A DNA stretch of 64,000 bases, from assembly GCA_050299335.1 (NCBI GenBank), contig JBNKVT010000033.1, forward strand, positions 62,001-126,000. Reading direction: 5' to 3'. Numbering within the stretch: position 1 is the first letter of the stretch; the number at the start of each line of letters is the position of its first letter. Below, piece by piece: positions 1-10,100 of this stretch. Made by a program: the position numbers and the translations under genes. The notes below the pieces were generated by a model. It did not search any database, was not told the origin of the DNA, and worked only from the letters and a program-made list of their open reading frames with translations. The DNA comes from JBNKVT01 sp050299335 (GTDB taxonomy: Bacteria; Pseudomonadota; Alphaproteobacteria; Rhodobacterales; Rhodobacteraceae).

Positions 1-2
1 AC

Positions 3-2966
3 ATGGCAGACCAGTTCATCTTCGCGGTTCCCTATTCCAGCTCCGCGCTCGGCACCGTCGCCATGCTCGGTCGCCGCTGGATCATCCAGCGCCGCGCCGA
101 TGGCAAGGAGTTGAAGACCGCCATCATTCCGCATTGGGCCGGACAGGCCACGCTGATCGGCGGCAGCGCGAATGTCGAGATCCCGGTCTATGACGCCATT
201 GCCGAGATGTTCGCCGCCCAGACCGGTCTGGACCTGCCGGTCAGCAAGGAAGAAGCGGAATTCACCATCATCCGCAGTGTTGGCGGGGGGACAGTCTACG
301 TGCTGCCGATCGAGGTCAGCGAGGGTGAGCTGACAAGCATGATCCACAACGTCAATTCCGCCATCGAGGACCTTTCGGTGCCGGACGGCGTTCTTCAGGA
401 AACCTTCGCTGTATCGACCCTGGCGCTGGACGAAGTGCTGCACCGGACCGCAGAGCCCGAGGGCGGCTGGGAACGCTTCATGTATCGCTTCTACTTCGAC
501 TACATCCCCGGCGCGCTGGACCGGCTGCCGCCGGTGATCCTGACCCGGCTGCGCACCCGCACCCAAGAAGACCCCGGCATTTTTCGCCTGGCTCTGGCCA
601 CCCTGCCCGAAAGCCCGGTGACCGTGACGCTCACCGGGATCACCGTCGTGGGGGCGGTGCTGAACCCCGAGACCGACACCTATGTGGTCCGCTTCCAGAC
701 CGAGGACCTGGTGCAGTTGCAGGCGCAGACCTCCAGCAACGACCCCTTGGCCGCTCAGCTGGTGGCGTGGGAGGTCGACGGCGAGGAGGCCGGCACCGGT
801 CCCCGCCTGACCCTGACACCGGATCAGCTGACGGCGCGCGGGGCGCCGATCGTGGTCATGGCGCGGCTGGGATCCTCGGAGCAGCGGGTGACGCTGGCAG
901 TGCGGCCGGACTTCGTGCGGTTCTGGATCGAAGGCGCGCAGGACGTGCAAAGCCTCGACGACGATCACCGTCTGGTCGCCTCGGCGACCTACGGGCTCGC
1001 GGCGCCTCCGGTCGAGGTCCGCATGACCTTGAGCCCGGACACGCCCGAGGCATACGACTTCGTCACCTGGACCGGCGGCACCGCCCCGGGCCGGGGCAAT
1101 GACCGCCGTCTGGTCTCGCGGGCGGAAGTCACCCGCGCGGGCCAGCCTGTGCGCGTCACCGCCAGCCTGAACCCGGAATTCGAGGCCGATGTCGCGGTGC
1201 TGCCGGTCCTGCAGCACGTTCTGGCCGACGGCGTGCAGGTCGCGCCGGACGGGAATGTGCGGGTCGTCTATACCGGCGACCCGCTGCATCGCGTCACGCT
1301 GCGCGCGGTCACAGATCCAGATTCGGCGGATGCCTGGACCAACCTTGTCTGGGTCGGCGGCGATGCCGGGCTCTCGGACAATATCCGCACCGTATCGCTG
1401 AACGGCGTGCAACCGGGAGACGCTCCGATCTCCGTCACCGTGCGCGTGGGTGCGGGTCCGGTGACGACCATCAACATTTCGGTGGTGCCGGAACTGATCG
1501 CGATCGACCCGATCGGTTTTGCCACCGCGACCGGAGCACGCACCGCGCAGGCCTTCCGCGGCGACGGTCCGCCGGTGATCGTGCAGCTTCGGACCAATCC
1601 GGCAGACGCCGTCAATCATCCCGGCATCGTCTGGAGCGGCAATGCCCTGCCCTGGCGCAGTGCCGCGACGCGCGCGGTGAACCGCGACCTGCTGGCCGAT
1701 CAGGTCGTTCAGGTGACCGCGACGCTGGGCGGGCAGCAGGCGCAGCTGGATGTCTCGATGGAGACACTCGTGCCCTTTGCCGCGCTGAACCTGGCGATCT
1801 CGCGGATCACCTTCAACAATACGCTGCCGCTGAACGACGATGACGAGGTGGCGATCAACCAGATCTGGCGGGCCGGACAGCCATCGCCCGTCGAGGCGTT
1901 CGTGCGTGGCACGACGATCAATCTGACCGCTGATTTCACCCTGGCCGCACGGCCCGGAGCCAACCGGCAGGTCGATCTGCGCGGCACCGCCTGGGTGCCT
2001 CTGGTCGGCGGCGGCGTGACACTGACGCGCTGGTCGGCCAATGCCGTCAATGTGCCCGCGGCCGGACCGACGCCCGGCGTGGTGACGCTCGGCCCCGTCA
2101 ACGCCTCGGCAGCCCTTGCCAACGAGGTCAGCTACCAGGCCCGTGCCAATGCCGGGGCCGCCCTCGCCCAACAGCGCTGGCCCTTGCAGATCCTGTGGGA
2201 GGCACGCCTGACTGGTGCCGGCGCCTGGCAGCAGATCGGCTGGACCGAGCATCCGACCAATGTGACCCTGGCCGCGCCTGCTGTCGGTTGCGAGGATTTC
2301 TGGACCAGTTTCGATATCTCCTGCCGCAACGCCGATGGCGCCACCACCGTGCCCCAGGCCATAGCCGGCTGTTATGCCGCGTTCGAGGCGCGCGATCCCG
2401 CCACCGGCGCCAATATCCAGATGCGCCGCACCAGCGATAACCGCGACCTGACCTACTGGCTGACCGATAACCCCGCACAGCACCTGGCCGCGATGCTGGC
2501 AAGTTTCCTTGGCGACGGCTCCTGCCTGGCCTTCTCGGAGCTTGCGCTCGACATGTTCCGCAGCCACGGCATCGCCACGCCGGACATTGCCGAGGTGGTC
2601 GTCAACACCGCGCTGGCGCCCGTCGCCCGGCAATTCGCCGTCGCCACCTGGGCCTTCAATCCGCCGACCAATCCGGCCAATTTCGCCGCCTGGAACTACA
2701 CCAGGGCGGCGGGCGGCGGCCTCAATACCGCCGATTGGGCGCAGGGGCCGGGCCAGAACCAGCCGCTGCCGCCGCCCCTGTTCATCAACCACTTCATCAT
2801 CGAGAATGCGGGCGACTATTATGATCCGTCCTACGGCACCTTGGTGCAGAACAGCTTCGAAGACTGGTCGCGGCTGTCGATTGCCGGGCTGGAACGGCTG
2901 GCGCTGCCCGATATCGGCTATGCCGGTCCGCCGCCCATGGGCACCGCCGTGACCGAAGAGAACTGA
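3..2966 (+). CDS. Large multidomain protein: Nudix-like N-terminus, Ig-like middle, transglutaminase-like C-terminus
   Basis: A 987-residue protein with no signal peptide or membrane segment. Residues about 20-90 read like a Nudix fold: a G53-x5-E59 start of a Nudix box is followed by AEMFAAQTGL where REuxEExGu is expected, so the metal-binding glutamates are missing. Residues about 200-740 are low in Cys and rich in Val, Thr and Pro, with repeated beta-strand patterns that suggest several Ig/cadherin-like domains. The C-terminus carries a likely papain-like transglutaminase triad: Cys841 in GDGSCLAFSELALD, His930 in INHFIIENAGD and Asp941 in YYDPSYG. Function is unknown; peptide bond cleavage or cross-linking is an inference from the triad. 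The Met at position 3 has only two bases before it, so the true start and any upstream partner lie outside the window. It runs into the next gene with a 27-base gap, suggesting an operon. Confidence 0.7.
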   Translation: MADQFIFAVPYSSSALGTVAMLGRRWIIQRRADGKELKTAIIPHWAGQATLIGGSANVEIPVYDAIAEMFAAQTGLDLPVSKEEAEFTIIRSVGGGTVYVLPIEVSEGELTSMIHNVNSAIEDLSVPDGVLQETFAVSTLALDEVLHRTAEPEGGWERFMYRFYFDYIPGALDRLPPVILTRLRTRTQEDPGIFRLALATLPESPVTVTLTGITVVGAVLNPETDTYVVRFQTEDLVQLQAQTSSNDPLAAQLVAWEVDGEEAGTGPRLTLTPDQLTARGAPIVVMARLGSSEQRVTLAVRPDFVRFWIEGAQDVQSLDDDHRLVASATYGLAAPPVEVRMTLSPDTPEAYDFVTWTGGTAPGRGNDRRLVSRAEVTRAGQPVRVTASLNPEFEADVAVLPVLQHVLADGVQVAPDGNVRVVYTGDPLHRVTLRAVTDPDSADAWTNLVWVGGDAGLSDNIRTVSLNGVQPGDAPISVTVRVGAGPVTTINISVVPELIAIDPIGFATATGARTAQAFRGDGPPVIVQLRTNPADAVNHPGIVWSGNALPWRSAATRAVNRDLLADQVVQVTATLGGQQAQLDVSMETLVPFAALNLAISRITFNNTLPLNDDDEVAINQIWRAGQPSPVEAFVRGTTINLTADFTLAARPGANRQVDLRGTAWVPLVGGGVTLTRWSANAVNVPAAGPTPGVVTLGPVNASAALANEVSYQARANAGAALAQQRWPLQILWEARLTGAGAWQQIGWTEHPTNVTLAAPAVGCEDFWTSFDISCRNADGATTVPQAIAGCYAAFEARDPATGANIQMRRTSDNRDLTYWLTDNPAQHLAAMLASFLGDGSCLAFSELALDMFRSHGIATPDIAEVVVNTALAPVARQFAVATWAFNPPTNPANFAAWNYTRAAGGGLNTADWAQGPGQNQPLPPPLFINHFIIENAGDYYDPSYGTLVQNSFEDWSRLSIAGLERLALPDIGYAGPPPMGTAVTEEN

Positions 2967-2993
2967 TCGCCCAGACGCGAGGAGGACGCCAAC

Positions 2994-3923
2994 ATGTCTG
3001 ACAAGACGCCATCATCCACGGTCCGCGCCAGTACCGGCGCCACCGGCGTGCCGCGCTGGCTGGGTGACAATGCCGCCGCGGTGCTTCTGTCAGGCCAGAC
3101 ACGCGCCGGCCGCAACCGGCATGACCGCCAGTTGACCTCGCCGGTATTGCTGCACCGGGGCCGGGCCGACGCGTTGCTCTCCGCCGCGACGCCACTCCGC
3201 TCCGACGCGGCGATCCCATCGGGAATGCTCGGCCGGCCGGACTGGGATGTCGCACGGCGCGGCAAGGAGATCATCCGCGCGGTCGAAAGCTTCGGCGGCG
3301 CCTCCTCGACGCTGGTGGTGCAGCAACCCGGCGAGGATTTGCTGGAGATCGACCATATCCGCGACAAGATCAGCCTGGCCCATCCGAGGTTCCGGGTCAC
3401 CGCCGAGGGCCGAGATGCGGATGTGCTGACCGCGATGGACCGGCGGCGGGGCACCATGTGGCGGGTCGCGACCGGTGCCTCCGCCCCGCCCGCTCCCCTG
3501 GGAGAGGGTCTGCTGCCGCAACTGGTCGACACCGGCAAGGGCGAGTACCTGCTGTCGCTGACCCCGCTGCGTGGCGACCGCTCGCCGCTGGGCGACACGG
3601 CGGGTCAGCTGACCGTTTCCGCCATCGGCAAGACCGGTCTTGCCAACGGCTTCCAGCCAGTCGCCGGTGTGGAGACGCTGAAGGTCTATGACTTCGATGT
3701 TGCGGTCCGGGATACCGGCGAAATCCTCGTGCTCGCCGCGACCCGCCAGGGTCTGCACCTGTTCACCGGTTCGCCCGAAGCCCTGACCAATGTCGCGACG
3801 GTCACCGCGTCCGCCATACTGCATCCCGCATTGGCCCTCATCGGCACCACCTGTCATGTCGCGTACAACACGGTCCAGGCCGGAACGATCGGTCAAACCG
3901 AAACCACAACGCTGGACCTGTAG
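2994..3923 (+). CDS. Hypothetical protein, 309 aa, partner of the upstream multidomain protein
   Basis: I do not recognise this family. The start is supported by a strong GAGGAGG ribosome-binding site about 8 bases before the ATG. The protein is soluble, with no signal peptide or transmembrane segment and one Cys near the C-terminus. The first 60 residues are basic and polar (Ser, Arg, Ala rich). The second half (about 170-300) alternates short beta-strand patterns with Gly and Thr turns, such as EILVLAATRQGLHLFTG, which could be part of a beta-propeller or sandwich. It follows the large protein at 27 bases and is probably cotranscribed with it. Nothing in the sequence fixes its role. Confidence 0.65.
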   Translation: MSDKTPSSTVRASTGATGVPRWLGDNAAAVLLSGQTRAGRNRHDRQLTSPVLLHRGRADALLSAATPLRSDAAIPSGMLGRPDWDVARRGKEIIRAVESFGGASSTLVVQQPGEDLLEIDHIRDKISLAHPRFRVTAEGRDADVLTAMDRRRGTMWRVATGASAPPAPLGEGLLPQLVDTGKGEYLLSLTPLRGDRSPLGDTAGQLTVSAIGKTGLANGFQPVAGVETLKVYDFDVAVRDTGEILVLAATRQGLHLFTGSPEALTNVATVTASAILHPALALIGTTCHVAYNTVQAGTIGQTETTTLDL

Positions 3924-3926
3924 CTC

Positions 3927-3950
3927 GGCCTGGGTCCGATAGCCCAGGCC
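3927..3950 (+). terminator. Hairpin after the two-gene unit
   Basis: An 8-bp perfect stem GGCCTGGG/CCCAGGCC with an 8-base loop begins four bases after the TAG of the preceding gene. There is no T-run, so it may be an mRNA 3' stabiliser or Rho-associated end rather than an intrinsic terminator. The 140 bases that follow, up to the end of the convergent oxidase gene, hold no gene that I can support. Confidence 0.4.
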
Positions 3951-4093
3951 CTCGTGGTGGTGGTGACCGTTATCGTGCGCGACAGAGGTGCCGATCTGAT
4001 ATTCCAGGTCTCCGGGACTTGCCGGACTTTGCCAGCCGGAACGGCGACGGGATGCTGTCACGATGCATCCGTTCGGTCGCTATTTCCAACCGT

Positions 4094-5401
4094 TCAGGTC
4101 CGTCGTGATTTTGCCCGGCTCCGGAAAGGTGACGGGCGCACCGTGTGGACCGCCACCGCGCCGAACTCATAGTAGAGGGCACGCAGGGATTTGAAGGTCT
4201 CGGCTCGGGGCCGCTCGATCCCGACCGGCAATGCCGCGATGTCCCCATGTAACAGCGCCCGTGCCGCGGCCTTGCCGAACACGGTGCCCGGGCCGATCCC
4301 CCGGCCCGAATAGCCATAGATGGACAGGGCCCGCGGCCCGAGGGACACCACCTTGGGCAAGTGATCCGAGGTCATGGCGATGACACCCGACCATTCATGT
4401 TCGAATTGCGTGCCCCCGAGATGCGGGTAGATCTGCGCCAGTTTGCGCGCCGCCCAGGCCCGGTGCACCGCGCCCTGCGGCCCGGTGACATCGCCGACCC
4501 CACCGATGATCAACCGCCCTTCCCGGTCAAGCCGCAGAGAACTCATGACCAGGTCCGTGTCCCAACAGCCCTCGCCGCCGGGCAGGATACCGGCCCGCTG
4601 TACGTCAGTCAGCGGCGCGGTGGCGAATTGGCTGAAATGCACCGGAACAAAGGCCGGATCGGGCACGCCATCGATGGCCTCCGCATAGGCATTGGTCGCC
4701 AGCAACAGATGCGCCGCGCGGATCTCGGCGCCGCGGACGGTGGCGATCCAGTCGGTGCCGTCATGTCCGATCTGGCTGACCGGCGCCTCCTCGAATATCC
4801 GTGCTCCCGCCTGCCGAGCGGCCTGGACGAGACCGCGACAATAGGCCAGAGGCTGCACGGTGCCCGCCCGTGGATCGAACAGACTGCCATGAAAGATGTC
4901 CGATCCCGTCCGGCGCGCGGTCTCGGCCCGGTCCAGAAGTTGCAGGGGTGCCCCGATTCCCTTGCCCTGACGAAAACGGTCCTTGAGATCGGCCAGCCCC
5001 GAGCGGGCATGGGCAAGATGCAACGTGCCATTCCGCGTGGCCTCGCAATCGATGCCATGGGTATCGATCAGCCGAAAGACCTGCTCCGGCGCGACCGACA
5101 GGGCGTCGATCAGCCGGGTGCCCGCCTGCCGCCCCATCGCCTTGACGATGGCGTCGGGCGGCAGCCAGAGCCCGGCATTCACCAGCCCGACATTGCGCCC
5201 GGATCCGCCATGGCCGATCGTTTTCGCCTCGAGGACAGCGACGTTCGCCCCTCCGGAGGCGGCCTCCAGCGCAGCGGAGCAGCCGGTGAAACCGGCCCCG
5301 ACGACCAGCAACTCGGCGCGGAACGACCCGGCAAGCGGAACCGGCGCATCGCCGGGCCGGTGGCTGTGCCGCCAGAGGTTGGAGCCCGACTCAGATGTCA
5401 A
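4094..5401 (-). CDS. FAD-dependent amino-acid oxidase (DadA/PuuB-like), candidate L-pipecolate oxidase
   Basis: A 435-residue DAO-type flavoprotein. The dinucleotide-binding motif VVGAGFTGCSAALEAA lies near the N-terminus and is followed by the typical GHGGSGRNVG segment. The C-terminal GYSGRGIGPGTVFGKAAA is the second FAD-contacting stretch of this family. I chose a TTG start at 5401, which overlaps the stop codon of the upstream dehydrogenase; longer in-frame versions only extend into that gene. The overlap implies translational coupling. In Pseudomonas putida the pair AmaA (L-pipecolate oxidase, this fold) and AmaB (an ALDH7) degrade pipecolate from lysine, so the same job is a reasonable inference. 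Gamma-glutamylputrescine oxidase or another D-amino-acid/amine oxidase is the main alternative. Confidence 0.85.
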   Translation of the reverse strand: MTSESGSNLWRHSHRPGDAPVPLAGSFRAELLVVGAGFTGCSAALEAASGGANVAVLEAKTIGHGGSGRNVGLVNAGLWLPPDAIVKAMGRQAGTRLIDALSVAPEQVFRLIDTHGIDCEATRNGTLHLAHARSGLADLKDRFRQGKGIGAPLQLLDRAETARRTGSDIFHGSLFDPRAGTVQPLAYCRGLVQAARQAGARIFEEAPVSQIGHDGTDWIATVRGAEIRAAHLLLATNAYAEAIDGVPDPAFVPVHFSQFATAPLTDVQRAGILPGGEGCWDTDLVMSSLRLDREGRLIIGGVGDVTGPQGAVHRAWAARKLAQIYPHLGGTQFEHEWSGVIAMTSDHLPKVVSLGPRALSIYGYSGRGIGPGTVFGKAAARALLHGDIAALPVGIERPRAETFKSLRALYYEFGAVAVHTVRPSPFRSRAKSRRT

Positions 5402-6893
5402 ACCTGATCCCCTGCGCCAGCGGAAGCTCTCGGGAATAGTTGATGGTGTTGGTTTGGCGACGCATGTAGCCCTTCCACGCGTCAGAGCCGCTCTCGCGCC
5501 CGCCGCCGGTGTCCTTTTCCCCGCCGAAGGCCCCGCCGATCTCGGCCCCAGAGGGCCCGATATTGACATTGGCGATGCCGCAATCCGATCCGGCCGCCGA
5601 CAGGAAATACTCCGTTTCGCGCAGATCCGTCGAGAAGATGCAGGAGGACAAGCCCTGGGGCACCGCGTTCTGCATGGCGATGGCCTCGTCCAGGGTTCGG
5701 TATTTCACCACATAGAGGATCGGCGCAAAGGTCTCGTGATGCATGATCGCGGTCTGCGACGGCATCTCGACAATGGCCGGGTGCATATAGGCCGCCTCTG
5801 GATACGTGTCGGTCAGCGCCTTTCCGCCGCCTTGCACCCTGCCCCCCTCGCCGCGCGCCGTGTCGAGTGCGGCCTGCATGGCGGACGCCGCCTGGGTGTC
5901 GATCAGGGGCCCGACAAGCGTTCCCTCCGCCAGCGGATCGCCGATCGGCAGGCCCTCATAGGCCTTGATGAGGCGCGGAACCAACGCATCGTAGACGTCC
6001 TCATGCACGATCAGGCGTCGCAGCGAGGTGCAGCGCTGACCGGCGGTGCCGACGGCGGAAAAGACGATGGCCCGCAGCGCCATTTCCAGATCCGCCGAAG
6101 GTGCCACGATCATGGCGTTGTTGCCGCCCAGTTCCAGGATCGTGCGGCCAAGGCGCCTGGCCATGTCCCCGGCCACGGCGCGGCCCATCGGCACCGATCC
6201 GGTCGCCGAAATGATCGCCACCTTGGGATTGGCGGTCAGCGCCTCGCCCAGATCGCGCTCACCGATCAGCACCTGGGTCAGGCCTTCCGGCGCGTCCGGG
6301 CCGAAGTCCGCCCGCACGCGGTCGCAGATCTTCTGCACTGCCAACGCGGTCAGCGGGGTCTTCTCCGAAGGTTTCCAGATCACCGGATCGCCACAGACAA
6401 GCGCCAGCGCCGCGTTCCAGCACCAGGGCGCGACCGGAAAGTTGAAGGCGGTGATGACCCCGCAGACCCCCACCGGATGCCAAGTCTCGCGCATCGCGTG
6501 GCCGGGCCGCTCCGAGGCGATGGTCTTGCCATAGAGCTGGCGCGACAGGCCGACCGCAAAATCGCAGATGTCGATCATCTCCTGAACCTCGCCAAGCCCC
6601 TCCTGGAGGATCTTGCCGCATTCCAGCGTCACGAGCGCGCCAAGTGCCTGCTTTTCGCGCCGCAATTCCTCGCCGAGCAGCCGGACAAATTCACCGCGAC
6701 GTGGCGCCGGGACGCTCCTCCAGGCAAGAAACGCCTCATGCGCGGCGTCGATCCTGGCCGCGGTCTCTGTCGCGTCATGGACCGGCAGGCAAGCAATCTC
6801 GGACCCGTCGACCGGGGTGCGGACCGACAGGGTTCCGCCGGTCAGGTCAGACGAGGCAAGGCTGCAGGCGGCGAGGATATCTGCGTGGGACAT
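5391..6893 (-). CDS. amaB: ALDH7-family aldehyde dehydrogenase, probable piperideine-6-carboxylate dehydrogenase
   Basis: A 500-residue NAD(P)-dependent aldehyde dehydrogenase. Visible family features are the LELGGNNAMIV segment with the general-base Glu, the nucleophile in GQRCTSLRRL, and the antiquitin-type C-terminus GGAFGGEKDTGGGRESGSD followed by WKGYMRRQTNTINYS. These point to ALDH7A1/AmaB enzymes, which oxidise alpha-aminoadipic semialdehyde (in equilibrium with piperideine-6-carboxylate) to 2-aminoadipate. The start at 6893 has an AAGGAG ribosome-binding site; the frame stays open farther upstream but that sequence looks non-coding. It is the first gene of a coupled pair with the FAD oxidase, and both follow the oxoprolinase gene on the same strand with a gap of about 240 bases. 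Confidence 0.9.
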   Translation of the reverse strand: MSHADILAACSLASSDLTGGTLSVRTPVDGSEIACLPVHDATETAARIDAAHEAFLAWRSVPAPRRGEFVRLLGEELRREKQALGALVTLECGKILQEGLGEVQEMIDICDFAVGLSRQLYGKTIASERPGHAMRETWHPVGVCGVITAFNFPVAPWCWNAALALVCGDPVIWKPSEKTPLTALAVQKICDRVRADFGPDAPEGLTQVLIGERDLGEALTANPKVAIISATGSVPMGRAVAGDMARRLGRTILELGGNNAMIVAPSADLEMALRAIVFSAVGTAGQRCTSLRRLIVHEDVYDALVPRLIKAYEGLPIGDPLAEGTLVGPLIDTQAASAMQAALDTARGEGGRVQGGGKALTDTYPEAAYMHPAIVEMPSQTAIMHHETFAPILYVVKYRTLDEAIAMQNAVPQGLSSCIFSTDLRETEYFLSAAGSDCGIANVNIGPSGAEIGGAFGGEKDTGGGRESGSDAWKGYMRRQTNTINYSRELPLAQGIRFDI

Positions 6894-6954
6894 TGAGAAA
6901 CTCCTTGATGGCGCAGGCCCCGAACCCGGCAGGACCGAGAACGGACGGAACGGG

Positions 6955-7140
6955 TCAGATAGCGGAAATAAGGACCACCATGCAAGACATCCCCAAGCCG
7001 ATCTCCGCCAGTGCGCAGACGGACACGAGGGCTCCTCCGGCAATGCCAGATCGCCGGTGATCATCGCCAGAGCGCCCATTCTTGGCGGTCAGGCCGGAGC
7101 AGGCCGTCAACCCGACGGCGCAGGCACCGCCCGAGCTCAA
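6955..7140 (-). CDS. Possible small membrane protein, 61 aa (weak)
   Basis: A short frame starting with TTG overlaps the stop of the oxoprolinase gene (TTGA-type overlap) behind a GGGGAAGG sequence. It encodes a polar first half and a C-terminal hydrophobic stretch, GGALVSVCALAEIGLGMS, that could span the membrane. It fills most of the otherwise empty gap before the dehydrogenase gene. There is no recognisable family, and a GC-rich chance frame is at least as likely as a real gene. Confidence 0.2.
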   Translation of the reverse strand: MSSGGACAVGLTACSGLTAKNGRSGDDHRRSGIAGGALVSVCALAEIGLGMSCMVVLISAI

Positions 7141-10100
7141 CCTTCCCCGAGACCACCAGCCGTCGGCGTGATCACCGTCACGGTTTCACCGGGCGCGAGG
7201 ATTGTCTGGTCGCAGGCCTTCAACCGCTCGATCTGCCCGTCGCGCCGCCGCACTTCGGTCCGACCGACCTCGCCGTCTCCACCCCCGGAAATGCCGCGGG
7301 GCGGGGCAGATCGATGGGAGGACAGGATCGCGCAATCCATGCGTTCCAGAAACCGGATACGCCGCTCGGTCCCGTCCCCGGCGGCAAACTTGCCCGTCCC
7401 CCCCGACCCTTCGCGCAGCCCGAAGTGCTCCAGGAGTACCGGAAACCGCATCTCCAGCACCTCAGGGTCGGTCAGCCGCGAATTGGTCATGTGGACATGC
7501 ACCCCCGAGGTTCCCGCAAATCCGCGCCCCGAATTCATCACCCCGGCGGGCGAGCCCGAGCAGATCGTCTCGTAATACTGATAAGTCGCGTTGCCGAAGG
7601 TCAGGTTGTTCATCGTGCCTTGCGAATTCGCCATCGCCCCCAGCGCCCCGAAGATCGCGTTTGTAACATGCTGCGAGGTCTCGACATTCCCCGCCACCAC
7701 CGCGCGCGGATAGTGCGGCTTCAGCATCGAGCCGTCGGGGATCACGATCCGGATCGGCCTCAGGCAGCCGGCATTCATCGGGATCGGGGCCTCGACCATC
7801 ACCCGGAAACAATAAAGCACCGCCGCCCGCGTCACCGGTTCCGGCGCGTTGAAATTGTTGTCGGTGGCGGGGCTGGTCCCGGTGAAATCCACCACCGCCT
7901 CGCGCGCCTCCCGGTCAACCCGGATCTTGACCCGGATTTCCTGGCCCGTATCGGTCGGATAGACGTACTCGCAATCCTCCAGCCGCCCGAGCAGCCGCCG
8001 GACCTCCTCGGCAGCGTTGTCCTGAACATGACCCATATAGGCCCTGACCGTCTCCAGCCCGAATTCGCCGACCATACGCCGCAGCTCCGCAGCACCACGC
8101 TCGTTGGCGGCGATCTGGGCTTTCAGGTCGGCAATATTCTGGTCGGGATTGCGGGCCGGATAGGGGTGGTCGGTCAAAAGGTCGCGCAGAGCTTCCTCGC
8201 GGAACGAGCCCTCTTCGACCAGCACGAAATTGTCGATCAGAACGCCCTCTTCGTCCACCGTCGTCGCCAGCGGCGTCATCGAGCCCGGCGCCGTCCCGCC
8301 GACATCCGCGTGATGCCCCCGGCTCGCCACCCAGAACAGAATCTCGCCCCCCGCGTCATCGAACACCGGCGACACCACCGTGATATCCGGCAGATGCGTC
8401 CCGCCGTTATAGGGCGCGTTCAGCGCAAAGGCGTCGCCCGGCCGTATCCGCCCCTCATTCAGCCGGATCACCGTCTCCACGCTCCGATCCATCGAGCCGA
8501 GATGCACCGGCATATGCGGCGCATTCGCCACCAGCGCCCCGGTCGCTTCGAAGACCGCACAGGAAAAATCCAGCCTTTCCTTGATGTTGACCGAATGGGC
8601 GGTGTTCTGCAGCGCCACCCCCATCTGTTCGGCGATGTTCATGAAGAGGTTGTTGAACACCTCCAAGAGGATCGGATCCGCCTCCACCGTCCCCGCCGCA
8701 CTGGTCCGCGCCATCCGTTCGATCCGCTGCATCAGAAGATCGTCCCGCGCCGTCAGTTCCGCCGCCCAGCCCGGCTCCACCACCACCGTCTGGTTCGCCT
8801 CGATGATCAGAGCCGGCCCCGTCACCCGGTCCCCCGCCGAAAGCCCCTCGCGCCGGAACACCGCCGCTTCACGCACCTTCCCGCCCGAGAATACCGGCAC
8901 CGTCTGGTCCGAGGTCACCTCCCGCACTTGGGCCTCCGAAACAGCGCCGGCCACATGTACCTCCGCCACCTCGGTCATCTCGACCTCAACAGCCTCGATG
9001 GTCACCGGCTTGCCCGCAGACACGAACCCGAACTGCCCCTTATGCGCCGCCTCGAACGCCGCCAGCGCCGCTGCGACATCGCCGCCCCACGCCACCGGCA
9101 GCGCCGTATCCGTCCCCGCATAGCGCAGATGCAGCCGCGTCACCGAAGTGGCCGCCGACGCATCGACCCCCTGCCCCGCAAGTTCCGCTGAAACCGCCTC
9201 CCGCAGCTCCCCCTCCAACGCGGCAACCGCTCCAAGGCTTCCCGCCTCAAGCGGCTCCACCAGCGCCTGCTGACGGCTGGCCGAGACCGTCGCCCGCCCG
9301 ATCCCATAGGCCGACAACAGCCCCGAAAGCGGGTGGATCAGCACCGATTCCATCCCCAGCGCATCGGCCACCAGACAGGCATGCTGCCCCGCCGCCCCAC
9401 CGAAGGCATTCAGCAGATAGCGGGTCACGTCATAGCCGCGCTGCACCGATATCTTCTTGATCGCATTGGCCATATTCTCGATGGCGATGGTCAGGAAACC
9501 CTCTGCGACTTCCTCCGGAGATTTTCCCTCCGCCTCGGCAATCGACGCAAATTTCTCGCGCACCACCGCGTCGTCCAACGCCTCATCCTGCCCCGCCCCG
9601 AAGACGAACGGAAAAAACTCCGGCCTCAGCTTCCCAAGCATCACATTCGCATCCGTCACCGTCAGCGGCCCGCCGCGCCGATAGCAGGCCGGCCCCGGAT
9701 TGGCCCCCGCCGAATCGGGTCCCACCCGGAACCGCCCCGGCTCCGCATGCAGCACCGAGCCGCCGCCCGCCGCCACCGTATGAATGCGCATCATCGGCGC
9801 CCGGATGCGCACCCCGGCAACCTCCGTATCGAAAGCCCGCTCATAATCCCCGGCAAAATGCGCCACATCGGTCGAGGTCCCGCCCATGTCGAAGCCGATG
9901 ACCTTCTCGAACCCCGCATCCGCCGCTGTCTCGACCATCCCGACGACACCGCCCGCAGGCCCCGACAGGATCGCATCCTTGCCCTGAAACATCTCCGCCG
10001 CCGTCATGCCGCCCGAGGACATCATGAACTGCAAGGTCGGCCCCGCCTCCCCGGCGGGCGTCGCCCCCAGGGCACCGGCCACCCGTGCTACATAGCGCCT

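Noticed and set aside
3..3923. Phage tail or prophage origin of the first two genes
   Set aside because: Ig-like domains can suggest phage proteins, but no phage gene, integrase or terminase lies in view and the next genes are metabolic; left as unknown.
7011..9191. 726-codon plus-strand frame opposite the oxoprolinase gene
   Set aside because: Arg/His/Pro-rich composition typical of antisense frames in GC-rich DNA; no ribosome-binding site or motif.
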